Shown: positions 24,931 through 32,785 of the stretch, one piece after another | Layout: each line of letters opens with the position of its first letter | Numbering within the stretch: the stretch's first letter is position 1 | Origin: Acetobacteraceae bacterium | GTDB lineage: Bacteria; Pseudomonadota; Alphaproteobacteria; Acetobacterales; Acetobacteraceae | DNA length: 62,326 nt | Direction of reading: 5' to 3' | Assembly (NCBI GenBank): GCA_003151425.1 | Contig: PLXO01000250.1 | Coordinates: 13,377 to 75,702 of the forward strand | Position numbers and translations under genes: made by a program | The notes under the pieces: model-generated | The model's input: only the letters and a program-made list of their open reading frames with translations | Databases searched by the model: none | What the model was told of the DNA's origin: nothing

Positions 24931-26046
24931 TCAGCCTCTGGCGAAACGTTTCGGATCGATGAGCGGCAAAATCGCGCCCGCCTCGCCGGGATCGCGCCCC
25001 AGCACCAGGTCCGCCACGAGCTGCCCCGCGGCCGGCGAGGTCTGGATGCCGTTGCCCCCCTGGCCGACGCACCAGAAGAATCCCTCCGCCGTCGCATCCC
25101 AGCCGAACGCCATGCTGCGGTCCGGCGTGAAGGTGCGCAGCCCGGCCCAGCTTCGCTCGACGCGGCGAACCTCGATGTCCAGCGCCTGCTGCATGCGGTC
25201 GATGCCAATCGCGACATCCAGTTCGTCGGGCTGGATGTCCTGCGGGTCCATCGGCGTTTCGTCAGCCGGCGAGACCATGATCCGGGTGCGCGCCTCCGGC
25301 CTGGCGTACCAGGTGTGCGCGCAGTCGTTGATCATTGGCCAATGCTGGGCATTATACGGGCTGGGATCGATGATCGCGGCGGTGCGCCGGCAGGGCGTCA
25401 GGCCGAGCTTGCGAACCCCGGCGATCGCCGCGACCTCGTCGCCCCAGGCGCCGGAAGCGTTGACGACGGTCGGTGCATGAAACACCGCACCGGACGCGGT
25501 GTGCACGTCCCAGCCGGCGCCACGGCGCGTGATCTCGCCGGCCCGGCTGCGCAGGGCGAGTATGCCGCCGGCAGAACGAAGCTGGCGCAGGAACCCCTGC
25601 TGGATCGCTGCTACGTCCAGGTCGAAGCCGTCCTCCTCGACGGCGGCGGCGACGGCGTAGTCGGGCCGGAGTGCCGGCACCATCCCGCGCGCCGCCTCGA
25701 TCGTGAGCGGCTCCACACCGGTGCCTTCAGCCAGCATCTCCTCAAGCTTGGCGCGCTGCTCCTCCGGGGCGAGGTAGATCACCGTGCGGTGGCTGACCAG
25801 CGGATGCTCGGCGAAGCCCGGCGGTGGCGCCACCAGAAAGTCGCGCGACAGGCCGACCAGCACGCGCGCTTCGGGTGGGCCGTAATTCAACATCCACATC
25901 GCGGCCGACCGGCCGGTGGTGTGGTACCCGGGCGCCTCCTCTGCTTCCACCAGCGCGACGCGTTTGTGGGGTGCAAGGTGGGCCGCGGCGGTGGAGCCGG
26001 CCATGCCGGCGCCGATGACGATGACGTCGAAATCGTGGGGTGCCAT
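24931..26046 (-). CDS. FAD-dependent oxidoreductase (glycine/D-amino-acid oxidase type)
   Basis: A 371-aa DAO-family flavoprotein. The N-terminal Rossmann motif is VIVIGAGMAGSTAAAHLA (residues 7-24), the FAD loop reads YHTTGRSAAM, the second nucleotide motif is VVNASGAWGDEVA, and the C-terminal flavin loop is GQGGNGIQTSPAAGQ. Family members oxidise secondary or primary amines of amino acids to imines. The exact substrate is unclear. ATG 26046 was taken; 26058 is the alternative. It has repeats on both sides and no cotranscribed partner is evident. Confidence 0.9.
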   Translation of the reverse strand: MAPHDFDVIVIGAGMAGSTAAAHLAPHKRVALVEAEEAPGYHTTGRSAAMWMLNYGPPEARVLVGLSRDFLVAPPPGFAEHPLVSHRTVIYLAPEEQRAKLEEMLAEGTGVEPLTIEAARGMVPALRPDYAVAAAVEEDGFDLDVAAIQQGFLRQLRSAGGILALRSRAGEITRRGAGWDVHTASGAVFHAPTVVNASGAWGDEVAAIAGVRKLGLTPCRRTAAIIDPSPYNAQHWPMINDCAHTWYARPEARTRIMVSPADETPMDPQDIQPDELDVAIGIDRMQQALDIEVRRVERSWAGLRTFTPDRSMAFGWDATAEGFFWCVGQGGNGIQTSPAAGQLVADLVLGRDPGEAGAILPLIDPKRFARG

Positions 26047-26135
26047 GCGCTGCACCATCGGGCGTGTGGCGGAATCGGGCAAGACCGTTGAGCGCATGTC
26101 AGGCCGGCTAGAGAATTTGGTGTCGACTTCTGAGT

Positions 26136-26270
26136 CCTCCCCCTCCCCTTGAGGGAGGGGGATGGGGGGAGGGGTCGCAGCGGCACCCAGATATCGAAAC
26201 AGTGTGCCGCACCAACCCCTCCCCCAACCTTGGTCCGCTTCGCGGCCCAAGCCCTCAAGGGGAGGGGAGA
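26136..26270. repeat. GC-rich dispersed repeat, third copy
   Basis: It starts with cctccccctcccctt and ends with the cttggtccgcttcgcggccc-type arm shared with 24880-24920. It fills the gap between the FAD oxidase gene and the LLM oxidoreductase gene. Confidence 0.8.
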
Positions 26271-26282
26271 AGTCTTCGCCGC

Positions 26283-27185
26283 CTACAGCAGATCGGCGAC
26301 CGCGTTCCAGTACCGCTTGATCGCATCGAGATGATCGCCCAGCGACCGGCCGGCGATGCGACGCAGATGACCACGCCCGGAATACGTCGCGAGCGTCAGA
26401 TGCGTGACGCCGCACGATTTCCAGAAGCGGACCGCATCACGCCACTCGGCCTCGGCGCCGATGCCGACCGAAACCCGCGTGTCGATGCCGATGCTCGCCG
26501 GGTCGCGCCCGGCCGCTTCGGCGTAATTCCGCAATTTGGCAATTGCCGCGGCAGCCTCATCGCCTGGCGCATAGGCCAGCGGCATCCAGCCGTCGCCCCA
26601 TTTGACGACCCGATGCAGGGTCGCCTCGGCATGCCCGCCATACCAGATCGGAATCGAACGCTTCAGCGGCAGCGGGTTTATGCCGGCGTCCTCGATGGTG
26701 TGGAATTGCCCCTTGAAGGTAACGTGCGGCTTCGCCCACAATGCCTTCATCACCTGGACCTGCTCTTCCGAGCGGCGTCCGCGGTTGTGAAAATCCTCGT
26801 TGAGCCCGACGAATTCGACCGGGTTCCATCCGACGCCGATGCCGAGGCGGAACCGTCCGCCGCACAACACGTCGAGGCTCGCGGCCTGCTTCGCCACGAG
26901 AACCGTCTGGCGCTGCGCCAGGATCAGCACCTGGGTCGAAAACTCGATGGCCCGCGTGCAGCCGGCGAGAAAGCCGAACAGCACGAACGGATCATGAAAC
27001 AGATCCGCCGAGGTGTTGCGATCGCCCCACTCCGGGCGGCTCGCCGCATTGACGCCCAGCACGTGATCGGGGGCGGACAGGTCCTGGTAGCCGATCGCCT
27101 CCGCTTCCTGAGCAAATTCGCGGATCGCCGAGGGGTCACCGCCGACAGCGACATCGATCAGGGGGAGTGCCACACCAAGCTTCAT
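26283..27185 (-). CDS. LLM-class (luciferase-like) oxidoreductase
   Basis: A 300-aa TIM-barrel flavin- or F420-dependent oxidoreductase of the luciferase-like monooxygenase superfamily. Recognisable parts: MKLGVALPL at the start, SAPDHVLG near 38, VLVAKQAASLDVLCGGRFRLGIGVGWN (about 95-121) and SIPIWYGGHAEATLHRVVKWGDGW (about 177-200). The sequence is closest to probable F420-dependent subfamily annotations, but cofactor choice cannot be settled by eye and FMN is equally possible. The start ATG at 27185 coincides with the conserved first strand. Confidence 0.88.
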   Translation of the reverse strand: MKLGVALPLIDVAVGGDPSAIREFAQEAEAIGYQDLSAPDHVLGVNAASRPEWGDRNTSADLFHDPFVLFGFLAGCTRAIEFSTQVLILAQRQTVLVAKQAASLDVLCGGRFRLGIGVGWNPVEFVGLNEDFHNRGRRSEEQVQVMKALWAKPHVTFKGQFHTIEDAGINPLPLKRSIPIWYGGHAEATLHRVVKWGDGWMPLAYAPGDEAAAAIAKLRNYAEAAGRDPASIGIDTRVSVGIGAEAEWRDAVRFWKSCGVTHLTLATYSGRGHLRRIAGRSLGDHLDAIKRYWNAVADLL

Positions 27186-27312
27186 GTCGAATGTCCTTCT
27201 TTGAACCCGCTTATACCGGCGGAGAACGGTTTCTGCTGCCTCCAGGCTACATCCGCGACAGGAACCCGATCCGCGGCGCGATACTGTTATAGTGGGTCGG
27301 CATGGCCGGCCC

Positions 27313-28056
27313 TTAGCGGCGCGGCGCGTGCGGCGCAATACGTTGCGGGTCGGGGCGAAGGCCAAGCGCGCCGACCGCCTGATCCCACAACACCGCCTTG
27401 ATCAACGCCAGCCGGTCGCCGGCGAAGTCCGGCCAGCCGAGGGCGAGCAACGCGGCACCGCGGGCGCGGCGGAACACCATCAATGGGCCGAACATCGTCA
27501 GCGTGCGCAGGATCGTTTCTTCGGCATCCGCCGGGCGATCGATCAACCGTCCCACCAGGGCGGCGACGGCGCCGATCAGTCGTCCGCTCACCCGTTCGTG
27601 CAGCACGGCGTAGGCCGCCGTCGGGTTCATCTGCTCGCGCAGCACGAAGGCGATCCAGGTGGGCGGCTCGCGCGGGCTGACGAGAAGATCGGCGAAACCG
27701 TCGAGGGTTTGGTGCAACAAAGCGCGCAACTGTCGCCGCGTGAGACGCGGATTGGCCAGCGGGGTTTCGAGCCGCGCGAGAAACGGACCGATCATTTGTT
27801 CGCCATACGACGCGATGTGCTCTGCGCAGGCGCGATAGACGCCGCCCTTGCCGGCGAAATAATAGTGCAGTGCAGCAAGGTTCACGCCGGCGCGATCGGC
27901 GATGAGGCGCGTGGATGCCTCCTCGAAGCCCAGCGCGCCGAACACGTCGAGGGCGGTCCCGATGATGCGCAGCCGAGTTGCCTCGCCCCGCGCATAGCCG
28001 CCGGACAGCGGACGCCTGGGCGGGTTTACCGATTTGCGCTTTGCACTCTTGGCCAT
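27313..28056 (-). CDS. TetR-family regulator, CecR-like
   Basis: A 247-aa repressor with a TetR HTH at about residues 29-75 (TRLRIIGTALDVFGALGFEEASTRLIADRAGVNLAALHYYF). Its DUF1956-type C-terminal domain contains REPPTWIAFVLREQMNPTAAY, as in CecR (YbiH). In E. coli CecR controls an HlyD-ABC efflux operon (ybhGFSR). Here the gene diverges from an operon of the same composition at 28151, so it very probably represses that operon and itself through the shared 95-bp intergenic region. The ligand is unknown; CecR-type regulators respond to drugs. Confidence 0.9.
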   Translation of the reverse strand: MAKSAKRKSVNPPRRPLSGGYARGEATRLRIIGTALDVFGALGFEEASTRLIADRAGVNLAALHYYFAGKGGVYRACAEHIASYGEQMIGPFLARLETPLANPRLTRRQLRALLHQTLDGFADLLVSPREPPTWIAFVLREQMNPTAAYAVLHERVSGRLIGAVAALVGRLIDRPADAEETILRTLTMFGPLMVFRRARGAALLALGWPDFAGDRLALIKAVLWDQAVGALGLRPDPQRIAPHAPRR

Positions 28057-28094
28057 CACGCGTTCTTGTTTCCTGTGCGGCGAACTTTAATCAC

Positions 28095-28123
28095 TTGACT
28101 GATTTAGGTCAATCGACTGATAT
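28095..28123 (+). promoter_or_regulatory. Promoter with overlapping inverted-repeat operator
   Basis: TTGACT (28095-28100), a 17-bp spacer and TGATAT (28118-28123) make a good sigma70-like promoter 28 bp before the efflux operon. The arms TTGAC (28095-28099) and GTCAA (28108-28112) form an inverted repeat over the -35 element, the expected position for the CecR-like repressor. Confidence 0.6.
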
Positions 28124-28150
28124 CATCCGACCCTGTGTGGGGGAGGTGCA

Positions 28151-29707
28151 GTGCGCCACGCGCGATCAGTCCGCAGTGCGATGGCCGCGGCCCCGTTGGT
28201 CGGGGTGTTGGCGGCGTGCGCGGTTGGCCCCGATTATAAGCCGCCCGATGAAGTGGTGCCGGCGCGGTATGCAGGGACCAGCGGGGCAGGAACCGCGGGG
28301 TCAGTTGCCACCGGGGCGGCACTGACCGATGTCGCACTCGCGCGCTGGTGGACCGGCTTCGACGATCCGACGCTCGACGACCTGGTCGCGCGCGCGTTGC
28401 GCGATAACCTCGATATGCAGGCCGCGGCGTCGCGCATCCGCGAGGCGCGCCAGCAGGAGATTGTTGCCGGTGCGGCCGGATGGCCAAGCCTATCGGCGAA
28501 CGCGCAATTCACCCACTCACATCTAAGTCAGAATTCCCTGGGGAGTCTCGGCGGACTCTTCGGCGGTGCAAGCGCTGGCGGTGCAGGGCGCGCGAGCGGA
28601 AGTGCCGCCTCGGCGGGCGCCGGCAGCCCGTCCGCATTCGGCTTGCCGGGCTTCGACTTCAACACCTTTCAGCTTGGATTCGATGCGTCATGGGAGCTCG
28701 ATCTGTTCGGCCGCACGCGGCGATCGGTGGAGGCGGCCCACGACACCATGACAGCCAACGTATGGAACAGCCGCGACACAAAGGTCTCGCTCGTTGCCGA
28801 AGTGGCCGACACCTACCTGGCGCTGCGTGCCGCGCAGCGCCGCCTGGCGATCAATCAACGGGACCTCGCGCGGCAGCAGGACCTGCTCGATCAGATCAGG
28901 ACGCGGACAGCGTTCGGTCTCGCCACCGGGTTGGATGTGCGCCAGCAGGAGACCGCGGTGGCCGCGACCTCATCCGCCCTACCGCCGCTGTCCGCGGAGG
29001 TGGACGTGCGGCTGCACGCGCTCGGCGTATTGCTTGGTGAGCCACCCGAGGCACTGCTCGACACGCTTGGGACCGCCGCCCCGCCCACGCCGCCGTCCAT
29101 CCCGGCCGGGCTGCCCGCCGATCTGTTGCGACGGCGTCCCGATATCCGCGCCGCCGAGCGCCAGCTTGCCGCCGCCACGGCGAATATCGGCGTCGCGGTC
29201 GCCGACTATTATCCGGACATCACGCTGACCGCCTCGCCGGCGCTGGTCAGCACCGCGCTGTCGAACCTGCTGACCTGGGGCAGCCGCAACCTGAGCGCCG
29301 GCCCCGGACTGAGTTGGAACTTGTTCGACGGGGGCAAGGTCAAAGCCAACGTCGCGATCGCCAACGAGCATCAGCGCCAGGCGTTGCTGACGTATCGCAA
29401 GACCGTGCTGACGGCGCTACAGGACGTGGAGGACGCGCTGACCCGAAGCGAGGCCGACCGCACGCGGCAACAGGACCTGGCGCGGCAGACCGACAGCGCG
29501 CGGGCTGCGGCCGATCTGTCGCGCGGGCAGTATCGTGCCGGGCTAATTCCGTTCTCCACCGTATTGACCACCGAGGCCGCGCTGCTGAGCGCCCAGGATA
29601 CCGCCACGCAAAATGCCGCCACCACGGCGCAGGACGTGGTGGCGCTCTACAAGGCGCTGGGCGGCGGCTGGGACGACACCGATCCCATGCTGGCGCTGGC
29701 GCCATGA
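28151..29707 (+). CDS. Outer-membrane efflux lipoprotein (NodT/OprM family)
   Basis: A 518-aa outer-membrane factor. The signal peptide ends in the lipobox LAAC with Cys23, followed by AVGPDYKPP, the hallmark start of NodT-family proteins. Two TolC-type repeats follow (DMQAAASRIREARQQ, then LDVRQQETAVAATSSALPPL, and DVEDALTRSEADRTRQQDLARQ). A low-complexity Gly/Ser/Ala insertion at about residues 135-160 is unusual. The start is a GTG after GGGAGG. It begins an operon with HlyD adaptor, ABC ATPase and permease, so the channel is dedicated to an ABC-type tripartite pump. The stop overlaps the next start by 4 nt. Confidence 0.93.
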   Translation: MRHARSVRSAMAAAPLVGVLAACAVGPDYKPPDEVVPARYAGTSGAGTAGSVATGAALTDVALARWWTGFDDPTLDDLVARALRDNLDMQAAASRIREARQQEIVAGAAGWPSLSANAQFTHSHLSQNSLGSLGGLFGGASAGGAGRASGSAASAGAGSPSAFGLPGFDFNTFQLGFDASWELDLFGRTRRSVEAAHDTMTANVWNSRDTKVSLVAEVADTYLALRAAQRRLAINQRDLARQQDLLDQIRTRTAFGLATGLDVRQQETAVAATSSALPPLSAEVDVRLHALGVLLGEPPEALLDTLGTAAPPTPPSIPAGLPADLLRRRPDIRAAERQLAAATANIGVAVADYYPDITLTASPALVSTALSNLLTWGSRNLSAGPGLSWNLFDGGKVKANVAIANEHQRQALLTYRKTVLTALQDVEDALTRSEADRTRQQDLARQTDSARAAADLSRGQYRAGLIPFSTVLTTEAALLSAQDTATQNAATTAQDVVALYKALGGGWDDTDPMLALAP

Positions 29708-30663
29708 ACCGCGCACGCCGTAGCATTGTCGTCCTGCTGCTGGTCGTTGCCGCCGGTTATCTCGGTTGGCGTGCGTGGGCGCCACGGCCACAGGACGAGA
29801 TCATGCTGTCCGGCTACATCGAAGGGGAAAATCTATATCTCGCCGCGCCAATCTCCGGCACCATCGCAACGATGTTGGTGGCGCGCGGCGATCGCGTGAC
29901 GCCTGGCGAAACGATGTTCAGCGTGGACGCGGCGCAGTTGCGCGCCGAGCGCGATCAGGCGGCGGCATCGGCGGGCGGCGCCCAGGCGCAGGTGGCGACC
30001 GCGCAGGCACGGCTGGCGCAGTCGCGTGCCTCGCTCGCCGCGGCGACGGCACAGGCGGACAACGCGGCGCACGACCTGGCGCGCTATCGTTCCGCGCAAC
30101 GTGCCAATGCGGCCAGCGTGGCACAGCAACAAGTCGATACCGCCATCGCCACCGCCGGAAACACCGTGGGCCAGAGGGATGCAGCCGAGAGCGACGTCAA
30201 GGCACAGGCGGCGCAGATCGATGCCGCCGAGGCACAGCTTCGCGCGCAGCAGGCGGCATTGGCCGACGCCCAAAACAAGCTGGATCAATTGGCACCGCGC
30301 GCACCCACCGCGGCACGCGTGCAGGACGTGTTCTTCCAGCCGGGCGAGTGGGCGGCGGCGAACCAACCGGTGGTCAGCCTGCTACCGGACGACAAGGTCA
30401 AAATTCGCTTTTTCGTTCCAGAGCAGGATGTATCCCGCTATCGGCTTGGCGGCACCATTCATTTCGGCTGCGACGGTTGCGCGGCCGGGCTCAGCGCGCG
30501 GTTGATCTACATCAGCGCGCAACCCGAGTTCACACCGCCGATCATTTACAGTCGCAGCTCGCGCGATCGCCTGGTGTTCCTGATGGAGGCGTTGCCCGGC
30601 GACCCGAAGGGCCTGACCCCGGGCCTGCCGGTGGATGTCGTGCCGTTGGGAGATCCAAAGTGA
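29704..30663 (+). CDS. HlyD-family membrane fusion (adaptor) protein
   Basis: A 319-aa periplasmic adaptor anchored by one N-terminal helix (residues 7-24, IVVLLLVVAAGYLGWRAW). The lipoyl half-motif GYIEGENLYLAAPISGTI follows, then a long Ala/Gln-rich coiled coil (about 75-200) and a beta-barrel end (VKIRFFVPEQDVSRYRLG, then DRLVFLMEAL). It closely follows the YbhG pattern. It links the inner-membrane ABC transporter with the outer-membrane lipoprotein encoded just upstream. ATGA and GTGA overlaps on both sides show translational coupling. Confidence 0.93.
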   Translation: MNRARRSIVVLLLVVAAGYLGWRAWAPRPQDEIMLSGYIEGENLYLAAPISGTIATMLVARGDRVTPGETMFSVDAAQLRAERDQAAASAGGAQAQVATAQARLAQSRASLAAATAQADNAAHDLARYRSAQRANAASVAQQQVDTAIATAGNTVGQRDAAESDVKAQAAQIDAAEAQLRAQQAALADAQNKLDQLAPRAPTAARVQDVFFQPGEWAAANQPVVSLLPDDKVKIRFFVPEQDVSRYRLGGTIHFGCDGCAAGLSARLIYISAQPEFTPPIIYSRSSRDRLVFLMEALPGDPKGLTPGLPVDVVPLGDPK

Positions 30664-31577
30664 CGCTGGCCATCGACGTGCACGGGCTGAACAAGCACTT
30701 CGGCGCACGGCACGTGGTGCAGGATGTCGAGATCCAGGTCGAGGCAGGCCACATCTGCGGATTTCTCGGCCCGAACGGATCGGGCAAGACCACCACGCTG
30801 CGCATGCTGTGCGGGCTGCTGACGCCCGACTCCGGCAGCGGCACCTGCCTCGGCATGGATATCCAGCGCGAGACGGCCGCGATCAAACGACAGACCGGCT
30901 ACATGACGCAGCGCTTCTCACTGTACGACGACCTGACGATCGAGGAGAATCTCGACTTCATCGCGCGTATGTACGGGCTCGATCGGCGCCGCGCGCGGGT
31001 GGAAGAATCGCTGGAACGTCTGGGCCTCAAGGCCCGCAGGCGGCAGCTCGCCGGACAGCTTTCGGGGGGCTGGAAGCAGCGGCTGTCGCTTGCCGCCTGC
31101 GTGCTGCACGCGCCGCGACTGCTGCTGCTGGATGAGCCGACTGCCGGCGTCGATCCCAAGGCGCGCCGCGACTTCTGGGACGAGATCCATCGCCTGGCAA
31201 CCGCAGGCATCACCGTGCTGGTCTCGACCCATTACATGGACGAGGCCGAACGTTGCCATGACGTTGCCTATATCGTTGCCGGCCGCCTGATCGTGCGCGG
31301 CACCGCCGAGGAGGTCGTTGCCAACTCGGGGTTGATCACCTTCCAGGCGGAGGGACCGCGCGCCGATCGCCTGGCCGAGCAGCTTGCGCGCGCGCCCGGC
31401 GTGCTGATGGCCACGGCGTTCGGCGAGGGTCTGCACGTCAGCGGCACCGACCGTGCCGCGCTGGAGGCCGCCATCGCGCCGCACCGCCAGCCGGCCTATC
31501 GCTGGACCGAGGCGCGGCCGACGCTGGAGGATGTGTTCATTCACTTGATGGGTGAACATCCGGGAGATCTCGCATGA
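30660..31577 (+). CDS. ABC exporter ATP-binding protein
   Basis: A 305-aa ATPase of the ABC-2 exporter type. Walker A is GPNGSGKTT (37-45), the signature is LSGGWKQRL (Trp in place of the usual Gln), Walker B is LLLLDEPTAGVDP and the H-loop STHYMDEAE. The C-terminal DUF4162-like tail ends in TLEDVFIHLMG. E. coli YbhF, the nearest well-known relative, has two such domains in one chain; here there is one, so the transporter presumably uses a homodimer. The GTG start overlaps the adaptor stop (GTGA). Confidence 0.94.
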   Translation: MTLAIDVHGLNKHFGARHVVQDVEIQVEAGHICGFLGPNGSGKTTTLRMLCGLLTPDSGSGTCLGMDIQRETAAIKRQTGYMTQRFSLYDDLTIEENLDFIARMYGLDRRRARVEESLERLGLKARRRQLAGQLSGGWKQRLSLAACVLHAPRLLLLDEPTAGVDPKARRDFWDEIHRLATAGITVLVSTHYMDEAERCHDVAYIVAGRLIVRGTAEEVVANSGLITFQAEGPRADRLAEQLARAPGVLMATAFGEGLHVSGTDRAALEAAIAPHRQPAYRWTEARPTLEDVFIHLMGEHPGDLA

Positions 31578-32698
31578 GCGGATTTTCACTGGCGCGCATC
31601 GTGGCAATGCTGGTCAAGGAGTTCCGCCAGATGATGCGCGGCGCGCCCACCGCGCTCTTGCTGATGCCGATCATCCAATTGCTGCTGTTCGGTTACGCGA
31701 TCAATGACAATCCGCACCATCTGCCGACCGGCGTGTTCGTGCAGGACCAGGGCGAATTCTCGCGCTCCATCCTGGCGGCGATGCACAACAGCGGCTACTT
31801 CGATATCGTCGCGACCGCGCACAGCTCCGCCGAACTGGATCGGCTGATGGCGCTGGGCGAGATCGACTTCAGCGTCACCATCCCAGGCGACTTCACCCGC
31901 CGCGTGGTGCGCCATGACAACGCGCAGATCCTGATCGAGGCGGACGCGGCCGATCCCTCGGCGACCGGCAGCGCCGTGGCCGCGCTTGCCTCGCTGCCGG
32001 CGACAGCGCTCACCCACGATCTGGTCGGCGCGCTGTCACCCGACGCCGGCCAGGCGCCGTTCACCGCGGTGGTGCACAATCGTTACAATCCCGAAGCCAT
32101 CACCTCCTATAATATCGTTCCGGGGCTGCTGGGCACCGTGTTGTCGATGACCCTGGTGGTCATGACCGCGATAAGTCTGGCACGCGACCGAGAGTTGGGC
32201 ACGCTGGAGGGATTGCTGGCGACACCAGTCCGCCCCGTCGAGGTGCTGATCGGCAAGCTGATTCCTTATATCGGCATCGGCGTGCTGCAAACCGTGATTA
32301 TTCTGATCCTGGCGCGGGTGCTGTTCGACGTGCCGGAAACGGGCGGCTGGGCCGCATTGGCAATCGGTACGATGCTGTTCACCACTGGTAGTCTGGCACT
32401 CGGGTTTCTCATCTCGACGATCGCGCGCACACAGCGGGACGCGCAATTGATGGCACAGTTCTATTTCATGCCGTCGTTCCTGCTGTCGGGCTTCCTGTTT
32501 CCGTTCGTTGGCATGCCGCAATGGGCGCAGGTGATCGGCAGCTTGGTGCCGGTGACGTACTTCCTGCGTATCGTGCGCGGTTCGTTGCTGAAGGGCCAGG
32601 GCCTGGCGGATGACTGGTCCAGCCTGGCTGCCCTCGGGCTGTTCACCATCGCCGTCAGCGCGCTGGCGATCCTGCGCTACCGCACGACGCTGGACTGA
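31574..32698 (+). CDS. ABC-2 type exporter permease
   Basis: A 374-aa inner-membrane permease. Helix 1 (about 24-44, ALLLMPIIQLLLFGYAI) is followed by a large periplasmic domain (45-180), then five helices, including LGTVLSMTLVVMTAISLARDRELGTLEGLLATPV, the ABC-2 signature region. Closest to the YbhR/YbhS group. It is the only permease of the operon, whereas E. coli has two adjacent ones, so it is probably a homodimer. ATGA overlap with the ATPase gene. It exports presumably hydrophobic drugs or lipids; the substrate is not deducible. Confidence 0.93.
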   Translation: MSGFSLARIVAMLVKEFRQMMRGAPTALLLMPIIQLLLFGYAINDNPHHLPTGVFVQDQGEFSRSILAAMHNSGYFDIVATAHSSAELDRLMALGEIDFSVTIPGDFTRRVVRHDNAQILIEADAADPSATGSAVAALASLPATALTHDLVGALSPDAGQAPFTAVVHNRYNPEAITSYNIVPGLLGTVLSMTLVVMTAISLARDRELGTLEGLLATPVRPVEVLIGKLIPYIGIGVLQTVIILILARVLFDVPETGGWAALAIGTMLFTTGSLALGFLISTIARTQRDAQLMAQFYFMPSFLLSGFLFPFVGMPQWAQVIGSLVPVTYFLRIVRGSLLKGQGLADDWSSLAALGLFTIAVSALAILRYRTTLD

Positions 32699-32785
32699 CC
32701 GCGCGGGGCTGCATCGCGCGGGACCGACCTTGCCTCGCGCGCCAGGACGCGGAACCATGCAGACGGCGGCGTGGAGGAGACTGCA

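Noticed and set aside
22570..26091. Very long open frame antisense to the DUF2126 and FAD-oxidase genes (over 1100 codons)
   Set aside because: It mirrors high-GC codon bias on the opposite strand, is His/Arg/Gln-rich without domains, and the minus-strand genes are clear family members.
24771..26270. GC-rich repeats considered as a CRISPR-like array
   Set aside because: Only a few copies, widely spaced, with inverted rather than direct arms and no cas genes.
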